Source: Strigamia acuminata (lineage: Eukaryota; Arthropoda; Chilopoda; Geophilomorpha; Linotaeniidae). Taken from it: DNA of 64,000 nucleotides. Each line of letters opens with the position of its first letter. Position 1 is the stretch's first letter. A program made the position numbers and the translations under genes. The DNA lies in NCBI GenBank assembly GCA_949358305.1, contig CASHSZ010000058.1, forward strand, positions 62,001 through 126,000, in the 5' to 3' direction. Shown here one piece after another: positions 37,511 to 47,200 of this stretch. Below the pieces are notes generated by a model. The model did no database searches and had not been told where the DNA came from. It saw nothing but the letters and a program-made list of their open reading frames with translations.

Positions 37511-40500
37511 TTATTTGCGCCTTACAAATAAATGCTCACACAAGGTGTTAAGTCTGGGCTTGGGTAACCATTTGGTCATCACATCGGCGACATTCAGGGC
37601 CCCTGGAATATGCTTAATAGCAAACGTTCCGCGCTCAAACCAGTCCCTGAGGAAATGAAGCTTTACGTCGATATGTTTATTCGCCCTATTCTCTATTCGG
37701 TTTTTGGCGTATTGTATCGCGGGCATACTGTCCGCGTACACGCATGGGGTGTTCCGATTGATGCTGAACATGATGTCGGCATCGTAAAGCCTCTCTAGCC
37801 ATATAATCTCCTTTACGCCATCGACCACGGCCAGAAATTCACTCTCCATGATCGATAACGCAGTCATTGACTGCTTATGGCAGTTCCACATGATCGGAAC
37901 GCCACCCAAATAGACTATGTGACCCCCGAAGCTTCTCCTTTTGTCTGCATCGAGGGCAAACGACGCGTCGGTATACACAGTTAGATTATCATTTCGGCAA
38001 TTGGAAAGATTAATCATATAATCCGACGTATTTGCCAGATATCGCAAAATTTGCAATAACATACTAATGTGACGCGTCGAATGTTTCTCATTGTATTGTG
38101 AGAGGACAATGACCGAGAACAGGATGTCTGGCCTTGTCCTGCTCGCCAAGAACAAGAGACTTCCCACTAAGTTGCGATAGGGGAAAGTGGAATCAACCCG
38201 CTCCTTTTCCGTCACGCCCTGAATAATCGTTCCTGGCGTCCCAGGTACTCTAATCCGAAGGCATGAGTCGACCCCATACAACTTACAAAGTTTTTCTATG
38301 TATGCCCTTTGATGGATCCTAATTTGGCCCCCAGACCTATCAAAGGCTATGCCTAACAAGAGGGTCACGGGACCCAAATCAACCGTGTCAAAGGATTCCC
38401 TAATCCATCGAACAACGCATTCCTCGACGTAGTCATCCTTGGAGAAGAGAACTATGTCGTCCACGTAAAAGATAAGAATTGCGTCGTTGTCTAACGCATA
38501 AACACAGTTAAGACCCAACAAGGGCACAAATCCCAGTTGGAGTAGACGGTCGTGGAGGGCTTGGTACCACATCCGTCCACTCTGATGTAGTCCATATAAT
38601 GACTTCAACAGCATCCAACACTTATGTTGGTTTTCGGCTGTTCTGTAGCCCTTGGGAATCTCCATGAATTGGACCTTATCAAGGTCCCCGTACAAGTACG
38701 CGGCCTTGATGTCAAGGTGGACATCTCTCCAACCTTTCAGTATCACCAAGGTACAGAAAAACACTATAACGAGGACGAAATTGACTACGGGGGAAAATAC
38801 CTCCGTAAAGTCAATGCCCGGCCTCTGCTTGAAGCCTTGTGCTACCAAGCGAGCCCGGTAGCGCGCGACTGCACCCGACTGGTCCCTTTTCATTTTATAA
38901 ATCCATTTTGATCCCAAAAGCAACTCTCCTTCGGGCTTATCAATTTCTTTATAGACAGTTCGATCGTCGAAGATATCTGTCTCTTCTTTCATCGCCTTTT
39001 CCCAGTCCCGTTTGTTGGTGTGCCTCATTGCCTCCTCGTAGGTATCAGGCTCTACGGCACAGAAACCGGCAAAAGGGAGTTCGGGTTCTTCACCCTCTAA
39101 GGTTTTGAAGTCAAAAAGATCTGGGTCGTAGTGGTAACCCTCTGCGTCGCACCATCGCGCAACGTCAGTCCGACTTCTAAGTTTGTCTTCATTGGGCGAG
39201 AAATAAACCACATCAATTTTCCCAGCCGTTGCCCCGGCTTTCCGGACAGACTGGACCCGTCTCCACTTAGTCATATCCAGCGGCAGCGACAAAGGATCTT
39301 TGACCTTCTTTCCCTTTTTGCCCGAACCACGACGAGCTTGTATCGTAGGAGGAAGATCAACCTCCTCATCGTCGTCAGGATAAACATTGAAGTAATTCTC
39401 GCCATCGCCGTTATCCCCCTTCGCCCCACCAATTTCTTCAACTGGATTATCCCCAGCACCAGCATCCCCAACCAAGTCACCTTCAACAGTTTCTATCGCA
39501 GGCTGTTGTATCGCTTGTTTTACAAGCGGCCTCAATTCAGGTCTGAAAACAGGCTTTGGGGTTGTGGGTAAAGGAGGCTTCTCCTTCGGAACCGGGGGTT
39601 CAACAGGGGGCGGAATAGGAGGTGGTAGTGCCTCTTGCACTTCCTCAACAATTTCAGGGATAGGGGCAACGGAATCATCATCATCTCCCTCGGTGTCCGA
39701 GGAAGAATCCCCAAAATGTTTGAATTGGCCACCCTGCGGTTGCTTGATGGGCTGTTGTAGCCGTTTGCCAATCTCATACCAATATGAGTCTTCGAAAATT
39801 CGGACATGTTTGGACGCAAAAACTTGATTCCGTACAGGATCCCAAACCCTGTAGCCCCTAGTTGATATTGCGTATCCAATGAGTGCTCCCGCCCAAGCCC
39901 TTCCTTCCAGTTTGCCCTTTCTGACCTGGGACGGGATATGTACAAATGTCTTCGACCCAATACACCTGATGTGTCGCAAAGACAATTTCTTGCCGAAAAA
40001 CACGGTATAGGGCACTTTTCCTCCAAGCCCTTCATGGGGGAATCGGTTCTTTAAGTAAACTATGGTCGTCGCTAATTCAGCCCAAAGGGGATAGGGGAAA
40101 TCATTTTCCAACATTAAAGCTCTGACGCCACCGACAATGGTACGGTTTGCACGTTCTGCAACAGAATTCATTTCCGGGCTATATGTATTCGTACGAATAC
40201 ATTTCAAACCAATTTTGGATGCATAATCATCCCAATTCCGCGAAATAAATTCTCCTCCATTATCAGTTTTAATGCATTTCACTTTCCGTGATGTCGTTCT
40301 TTCGACTTCCGTCAACCAACGTTTAAAATGGCCCAAAACTTCCCCTTTGGTCTTCATCGTTATGATCCACATATAACGTGAATAATCATCAACCAATATA
40401 AAGTAAAAATTAGCCCCACCCAAGGAAGTAGCTTGTGATGCCCCCCAAACATCCATGTGCACTAAATCTAATACTCCCTTAGTGGAAATGGTAATTATCG

Positions 40501-42358
40501 GGGGAAAACTCGCCCTAGTGCTCTTAGCACGGGCACATGCGTCACAAGTGGATAATTCTTTGTTAGACAAATTGATCCCAAAAACGTCCTCGGATTCGGT
40601 TAATTTAATAATGCCTTTAGCATTATGGTGGCCCATTCTGGAATGCCACGTGTCCATACTCTGGGATATTTCTTTCTTTCTCATTTTGATCCCAGTATCC
40701 CCGCTTTTGTTAACTTTCGCAGTCGCATTAGCTTCGGGAACAATAGCAGGAGGTGTCTGAACCTCATTCACTGTTTTCTGTAAATTAATCGCCGCAGGCG
40801 CATTCGCTTTGGTTGGCTCGCTTACTTGCGTACTCAAATTAGATGCGGATTTTCCCATATCCGGCTTACAGAAACTTTTTAGTAAAGCTGACTTAAAATC
40901 TAAAATGGTTAGTAGCGGTTGTACAAATTTTTCATCCTTCACGGATGATTTGATTAAATCGAGGACAGCAGCTGTATCCTGTTGCGCAGTTAATGCAGCT
41001 GTGTTTACAGAATTAACCTCGACCCGGCAGTTGACTTTGTACAGCCTGTCGCTAGTCCGAACTGCCGAAATCAATGGTTCCTCGATTTTATCTTTGAAAA
41101 TACTCATCTTCCCATCTTTAACAATTGTGCACAACCCAGCCTCATCGGTGCGCCCGAGCGAAATAAGGTTTTTCCGAAAATTCGGTGCGAAGAATACATT
41201 CGTCAAAGTTATTTTCCTCGTTCTTTGTCCATAGAGCGAAGTGAGGACGATGTTGCCCACACCTTCAATCTTCGATTTTCCTTCTCCTTGTAGAACGCTG
41301 AAGTTAGACAACGGTTTGAAGTTTGAAAACCAATTCCGGTTGAAGGAAAAGTGGTCGGTCGCTCCCGTGTCCACGTACCACTGTGAATCGTAGTTTCCGT
41401 GCGACACAAGAGATAAGGGCACTGTGGGCTTCTCTTCCGACACCGCAGAATACAAAGTGTAGGGCTCATCTGTATAGGGGTCCAGTTGTGTGAGATTTGC
41501 TCTCTGTGGACCCCCTCTGCCTCGTCCTTTGCCACGGGTGCCTTCACGATTCAATTGGGCTGGCGAGCCAGCGCTGGCGGGGAAAGTCCCTTGCTGTTTC
41601 GGCGGCGATGGGCACTCCCTGGCGAAGTGTCCCGACCCACCGCAAGTAAAACATGTTCCACGCGAAGTTCCGGGGGAATTTGGGGTTTTTCCACGAGGTT
41701 TCCATTTCCCTTTAGTATAGAAAGCGGTAGTATTGTCTGCCAATACAGGTGGGACGCCAAATTCATTGGTCTGTTCATAAAGGCGATTGTACTCGCCAAG
41801 TAAACGTTCTTTAACGTTTTTCGCTGTGAATTCCGTATCCGACCAGTGATACGCGGTCTGTTTCACAGCCTCGTATTGTGGGGGCAGAAGATCTAAATAT
41901 TGGAATGCCTGGAATTCATCGGTGACCTCAATTTTAACGTCCTTCAGTTCGACGATTTTGCGGTCGACCCGCCCGGTGAAAACTAGCATTTCCTCATTAT
42001 CTCGAAGTTTCATGTTGAGGAATTCACGTCGCAACCGAGCACGACGTGCCCTCGTCGTCGGTTGATAAGCGTCCTTTAGGGCTTCCCAAACTTTCGCAGC
42101 GGTGGGGCAGGCAACAGCTATCACTTGCTGCGGCTCAGCGCAACTCATGCAGATAGTGGACATTGCCTTGTCCTCTCGAGCGTTAAACTCTCGCTTCTCT
42201 TTTGCAGTGGCTGTTGCAGCCAGTGGTGGCTCAGAGCCACTAACATGTCCCCAAACGCCGTTGTATTTGAGCAATAACTGGACCTGCACGGACCAGGTGG
42301 CATAGTTCGTGCCATCGAGCTTTTTAATATCCTTGTAATCGTCGTGCTTTGAAGCCAT
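37511..42358 (-). CDS. gag-pol: Copia-4 Gag-Pol polyprotein (Ty1/copia)
   Basis: This is a 1,615-residue single polyprotein on the minus strand. The start at 42358 (MASKHDDYKD) is preferred over the in-frame Met eight codons upstream because it begins the conserved Gag region. Domains: CCHC knuckle C236-C249; protease D330 in the canonical DTGAT; integrase HHCC finger (HSRMGHH then CDAC); integrase catalytic core (DVWG, KTDNGGEF, MNSVAERANRT); RT YVDD at 1298-1301 (base 38467 leftward); RNase H (YTDASF, ESEFLAV, YADSMPA). A Pro-rich linker lies between integrase and RT. There are no stops or frameshifts. It is clearly diverged from Copia-1 to Copia-3 and is a separate family. Confidence 0.95.
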   Translation of the reverse strand: MASKHDDYKDIKKLDGTNYATWSVQVQLLLKYNGVWGHVSGSEPPLAATATAKEKREFNAREDKAMSTICMSCAEPQQVIAVACPTAAKVWEALKDAYQPTTRARRARLRREFLNMKLRDNEEMLVFTGRVDRKIVELKDVKIEVTDEFQAFQYLDLLPPQYEAVKQTAYHWSDTEFTAKNVKERLLGEYNRLYEQTNEFGVPPVLADNTTAFYTKGKWKPRGKTPNSPGTSRGTCFTCGGSGHFARECPSPPKQQGTFPASAGSPAQLNREGTRGKGRGRGGPQRANLTQLDPYTDEPYTLYSAVSEEKPTVPLSLVSHGNYDSQWYVDTGATDHFSFNRNWFSNFKPLSNFSVLQGEGKSKIEGVGNIVLTSLYGQRTRKITLTNVFFAPNFRKNLISLGRTDEAGLCTIVKDGKMSIFKDKIEEPLISAVRTSDRLYKVNCRVEVNSVNTAALTAQQDTAAVLDLIKSSVKDEKFVQPLLTILDFKSALLKSFCKPDMGKSASNLSTQVSEPTKANAPAAINLQKTVNEVQTPPAIVPEANATAKVNKSGDTGIKMRKKEISQSMDTWHSRMGHHNAKGIIKLTESEDVFGINLSNKELSTCDACARAKSTRASFPPIITISTKGVLDLVHMDVWGASQATSLGGANFYFILVDDYSRYMWIITMKTKGEVLGHFKRWLTEVERTTSRKVKCIKTDNGGEFISRNWDDYASKIGLKCIRTNTYSPEMNSVAERANRTIVGGVRALMLENDFPYPLWAELATTIVYLKNRFPHEGLGGKVPYTVFFGKKLSLRHIRCIGSKTFVHIPSQVRKGKLEGRAWAGALIGYAISTRGYRVWDPVRNQVFASKHVRIFEDSYWYEIGKRLQQPIKQPQGGQFKHFGDSSSDTEGDDDDSVAPIPEIVEEVQEALPPPIPPPVEPPVPKEKPPLPTTPKPVFRPELRPLVKQAIQQPAIETVEGDLVGDAGAGDNPVEEIGGAKGDNGDGENYFNVYPDDDEEVDLPPTIQARRGSGKKGKKVKDPLSLPLDMTKWRRVQSVRKAGATAGKIDVVYFSPNEDKLRSRTDVARWCDAEGYHYDPDLFDFKTLEGEEPELPFAGFCAVEPDTYEEAMRHTNKRDWEKAMKEETDIFDDRTVYKEIDKPEGELLLGSKWIYKMKRDQSGAVARYRARLVAQGFKQRPGIDFTEVFSPVVNFVLVIVFFCTLVILKGWRDVHLDIKAAYLYGDLDKVQFMEIPKGYRTAENQHKCWMLLKSLYGLHQSGRMWYQALHDRLLQLGFVPLLGLNCVYALDNDAILIFYVDDIVLFSKDDYVEECVVRWIRESFDTVDLGPVTLLLGIAFDRSGGQIRIHQRAYIEKLCKLYGVDSCLRIRVPGTPGTIIQGVTEKERVDSTFPYRNLVGSLLFLASRTRPDILFSVIVLSQYNEKHSTRHISMLLQILRYLANTSDYMINLSNCRNDNLTVYTDASFALDADKRRSFGGHIVYLGGVPIMWNCHKQSMTALSIMESEFLAVVDGVKEIIWLERLYDADIMFSINRNTPCVYADSMPAIQYAKNRIENRANKHIDVKLHFLRDWFERGTFAIKHIPGALNVADVMTKWLPKPRLNTLCEHLFVRRK

Positions 42359-42555
42359 CACGACGACACCAGGAAAATGCACAATAATAATTGGTTATGC
42401 ACAGAGAGAACACAATTTCGGAATTTATTCCGCACACACACTTCACAGGAGCACTTAATCACACAATGCACAATTGTCTCTAGTCCCAAAAACCAAAAAG
42501 GAAGGCGAAAATACAGTTTCAACCCGGGGAATCTCAATAAGTGAGATTGGAAAAC

Positions 42556-42676
42556 CTTGACTGGCAATCCACCAACTCTTCCGTCCGACCTCCTGGGGTC
42601 GCGGGATGGTTGGGGGCCCTGGATAAGCCCAGCCAAGAATACAGTGCTACGTGCCCGACTGGACGTAGGGTAGCAC
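42556..42676 (-). promoter_or_regulatory. Copia-4 structured leader RNA
   Basis: Read on the minus strand, the leader keeps the architecture seen in Copia-1 and Copia-3. GTGCTAC/GTAGCAC pairs 42644-42650 with 42670-42676. The closing stem pairs 42629-42637 with 42556-42564 (nine pairs, one G-U). An inner stem CCAAC/GTTGG pairs 42572-42576 with 42609-42613. A terminal hairpin GACC-CCAGGA-GGTC (42587-42600) keeps the CCAGG loop with a different stem. Confidence 0.7.
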
Positions 42677-43539
42677 CGAATCTAACAAGGGACCAACAAC
42701 AAAAACTTAAAACTATACAGAGTTTCACGAAAGTATGCAAATAAATCAAAACAGTCTAGATGTGAAGTTGGCCAATTACGGGATCCTTGCGCCGTAATCG
42801 GTTCCCACGGTGTGTTCAACGTCGGCTTCACGTGTCGAATTAACTCACACGCACGCCGGGGTGCTAATGTGAGGAGAAACCCTCTCAACTGGTGCACCCT
42901 GCGTGCAAAACCAGGGTTTCCTCTTGAAATCGTCGTTGCGCACGTCCGCGCCTTCGTAATTCCACGTCGGGTGTAAATCACGGCTCTTCGTGCTAAATAT
43001 GGCTGTGTACGTGGACTTACACGTAAACACAGCTCCAAAACGAATATTCACCGTCGATGGCGATGAAAAACGATCAAAATGGTCGCCACAGAACAAATCT
43101 TCGTCCTCGACGATCCTACGACAAATATCGGTCGTTTTGCGTCGAAGCTCCGTCGTGTCGACGTGAATGGGCGTCGTCTCGCTGGCAATACTGATTGCCT
43201 CGGCAAAATAACGTCGTGTTGGCGTGTATCGGTTCAGATGCACGTCTGGGCTGCGATTCGCTTCACGGCCGAATCCAAAATGGCCGCCGCAGGAGAATTT
43301 CACAACGACGTCGGAAAAAGTGCTTATTTCGCACAGAAAAATTTCGAAATAAAGCTGCTTACACACTAAAATGTCCGTAGTAATGTCCGCACACGTTGCC
43401 GATCGTTTCCAATCGATTTGGCGAAGAAAATCCGTCTGCGTCGGTCGGTTCGCGTTTGCGGCGAAGTCGGGCGACGTCTTGGCTTCGTCTCGCGTCCAAA
43501 AAGGTCGGAAATCCTTTACAAACTGGTCAGGCCGTCGAG

Positions 43540-43557
43540 AACCACCCTCTGCTACCA
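43540..43557 (-). other. Copia-4 primer-binding site (initiator tRNA-Met)
   Basis: On the minus strand this reads TGGTAGCAGAGGGTGGTT, starting two bases after the LTR. It has one mismatch to the form in Copia-2/3. Confidence 0.83.
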
Positions 43558-43559
43558 TA

Positions 43560-44036
43560 TAAAGCGATTTCCTGGCCAAAACATCGGTTAGAAAGGAATT
43601 GACGAGTGTCTAAACAGGTGCGCGACACCGACATGCGTGCGCCATGTTTAATATCACATAAAAGTGTACACGCTTCGAGGCTAACAACTGCACTCGGAAA
43701 AATAGGATAAATCATTGTTGGATTTCAATGATTTGTCCTTTACATTATAAAATAAAAGCAATGACATTCATAATCGATAACTAAGCAATAATAACAATAC
43801 AGGACTCGCTCTTTTGAGCAGACGATGTTATCAGCGCATGCTGCTAAATGGAAACGTTCAACCGCGGTACAGAACCAGCATTAATAAAAATCGAGATCGA
43901 TTGAACGCGACATCGAGACATTAAATAGCAGCACATTCATTACACATATCCGGAAAGTGTGTAATGTAAATATTCACAAACTATACAATATGGCGACAAA
44001 CAACCAAACACACAATATTTCCACCACAACTCAATA
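43560..44036 (-). repeat. Copia-4 5' LTR
   Basis: This 477-bp LTR has no difference from 37017-37493 by eye. Its ends are defined exactly because the two copies diverge outside TAAAGCG...CAATA. Confidence 0.92.
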
Positions 44037-44261
44037 AGGGGGACACTTGTCAAAGGTTATCTGGTCAATTTTAGCATTGACCGCCCCCTTGATTGATATC
44101 CGCTTTGAACCACGAGGGAGGTGAATTTGTGATAAGTGCAACGACATTGTGTGAACAAACATTCGTACACACCTTTTGTGATTTAGTGAAGTGCTTCGAT
44201 CGCCGTTATACCATTTTCCTGAGTCCGTGTGCTTTGCGTGGTGCGCCGAATCTTCGCAGCG

Positions 44262-47200
44262 ATGCAAAAGACAACGGAAACGACGGTCAGCCGAATTCCC
44301 ATCCTCTCCGTCGGAAATTACGAGCCCTGGCAGAGAGCGATGCGGATGCTTTTGAAATCCGAGGGCCTTTGCAGGCATGTAACGGAGGAGAAGGAGGCCG
44401 ACCATCTCCTAACATTAACTGAGAAGGAAAAAGAACGTTACATGGTTAAAAAGGACAAAGCTCTCGGACATATCTACATGTATGTCAGCGAACCGAAACG
44501 TTCAGCCCTGGACAATTGTGATACTCCCAAACAGGCATGGGACGTCCTGGCAAAAGCGTACGCGCCTAGTTCGCGGGCGCGACGGGCAGCATTACGGTCG
44601 GAATTCTTGACTTTACATCTCGAAGCCAACGAGGAAATGCAGGATTTCATTAATCGAGTTGATCATTTTGTTCGTCAATTGGCTGACATCAAAGAAGTCA
44701 CGACAGATGATCACCACGCATATCAATACCTCAACCGACTACCGCCCGAATACGCACAAGCAACGTTCGCCATATATCACTGGCCTGACCAAGACTTTAC
44801 ACCGACTAAAGTTGCCGAACAATTGATTTCCGAATATCTACGGTTAAAACCGATGGGATTGCATAATGTACACTCGTCTTCTGTGCATTCGTCTGTAAAA
44901 GGCCAACAATCCCGGAAGAATTCTCGTCCTCGTCGACCGTTATCGGAAATTAAATGTTTCAACTGTAATGAGATGGGCCACTACGCGAACAAGTGTCCCC
45001 ACCCACGACGGGCGGATCACAATCAACCCCCGGCATCGGCTTCTTTCCAACGCTCTCGAAGCAAGAGCAAGAAGCGCAACAAAAACGCCGCGCCCAAACC
45101 CGACGATACGCGTCCGCGTGGTTGTTCTCGTCCAACACGAGAAGGGACATTCTTCGCCAGTGCCCCGCAAGCCCCAGCGCGCCCAGTCGCTCATTTCATG
45201 CAATCCAACGAATGGATTGTCGACTGTGGCACGACGGACCACGTCTCCTATGTTCGAGCTTGGTTTACGGATTTTGTGGACATCGTGCCTTTCGACATCG
45301 AACTCGGACAAGGCAAGTCCAAGGTGACTGGTAAAAGAAATGTCCGACTGCTCACGAGGATAGACGACTGCAATTGTATTGTGAATTTGACGAACGTACT
45401 TTTTGCACCGAACTTCGAAGCAAATTTGATTTCGGTTTCCAAAATCGATAAAACACGTCATCACATACATTTCTACAACGGTGAAGTTAACATCTATCAA
45501 TCGGACATTCGAAGTTCTATTCTTCGGGCAAAGGAGAAGGCTGGATTATATTATGTAGACGGTTTATGTTCAACACCTTCTGTGGCTACGACGGTTTCAA
45601 TTCCGGTGTCGACGACAATTCGGCCACCAATTCAACAACCGCCAGTTTTGACTTATGTCACGACAGAAGTGGATTTTGAGAACATTCCGAAACCGAAGAA
45701 GGGGAAATCGAGACAAGGAGACATTACGGATTTTCGCATAGAAATGCCACCAATTCCGAAGCAAATTCCGAATCAAATCGTCAATCCTATCCAGTCTCAA
45801 ACTGCTCCCAAATCCACCAATGTCCAGCCTGATCCTCCTATCCATTCCTATTCCAACGTTCTCCAATCCATTCCGACCACGCCATTACCTAATACTCCTC
45901 CTGCCATACCTCCTCCTCCGAGCAATCCTTCTAAGTCACCAAAGAAGGCAATTGCTAACCCTGCAAACGTAAAGGATGCTACGGGTCTATGGCATAGCAG
46001 ATTAGGGCATTTGCACACTAATGCAATGCGCCTGTTGGCGAACAACGAACAAGTATACGGAATGGAACCGGGAGAAGTAAAACAAGAACTCGCTTGCAAT
46101 GACTGTCGTCTTGCAAAATCGATTAAAATTTCCCACAAGCCGGACCTTCACCCGAGTACTACCAGAGCACTCGACCTCCTGCATATGGACATGTGGGGGC
46201 CGGCTCCTGCAACATCTTTCGGTGGAGCTCGTTTCGTTCTAACGATCATTGATGACGCTACACGATATACTTGGATTACCCCATTGGCGCAAAAGTCCCA
46301 AGTCTTCGCATGCTTTAAGGACTTTGCCGCTAGAGTCGAACGGGTTGCGAATACAACAATCAAAGCCATTCGCACAGACCGTGGCGGCGAGTTCATGTCA
46401 AATGAATTCGAGCGCTATTTGAAAGACAAAGGGATCCAGGGGCAGCGAACGAACCCATCGAGCCCACAGATGAATGGAACGGCCGAACGCATCAACAGGA
46501 CAATGGCAGACAACATCCGCGCGATTCATGAAGAAACTAAACTTCCGGCCGGTCTATGGGCAGAACTTGCAGTGACTTTTGCTTATATCAAGAATAGAAG
46601 TCCTCACTCACGTCTGAAAAATCAAGTCCCATACATACTCTGGCGTGAACGGGCATTATCGTTACGACACTTACGAAAGATCGGATCTAAATGTTGGGTC
46701 CACTACACAGCGCCAGGCCGTAAAAAGCTTGAGCCACGCGCATGGGAAGGATACCTCGTTGGTTACGCGGTTGCAACACGTGGCTACAGGATTTGGAATC
46801 CCATCGACAATAAAGTCACCGAATCAGCCCACGTCCGCATAGACGAACATCAATCGTATCGCAAATCGCTACGAAATATACCAAATGGCAACAACGAGTC
46901 CTTTTACGAACCCAACAATGAACAACAAAGAGTGTCATTCAACGACACTGTCCAATATGCGAACTGGTCGATCAAGCCAGCATCAGATGATGAGCATTCG
47001 ATATCCGAAGAAAAATCTGTATCCAAGTCTGCTTCTAAATCAAAGACGCCACCTATGCAGATTGTCCACATTCCACCCCCATCAACGCCGGAACGACAGT
47101 TATTAGAACTTTGTGCATCAACATTGCCGACTCCAGCTCGTGGTTCCGTATCACATTCGATTACTAATGAGGAACACGAACAGATAGCTGAAGGGCAGGA

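Larger units (their letters stand above)
37017..44036 (-). mobile_element. Copia-4: complete Ty1/copia element, minus strand, with non-TG/CA ends
   Basis: The 5-bp TSD AGGGG lies at 37012-37016 and 44037-44041. LTRs are two 477-bp copies that look identical. The shared sequence begins TAAAGCG and ends CAATA on the plus strand, so in element direction the LTR runs TATTGAG...CGCTTTA. Primer site, intact Gag-Pol and purine tract are present. This is the youngest layer of the stack on the right. Confidence 0.95.
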
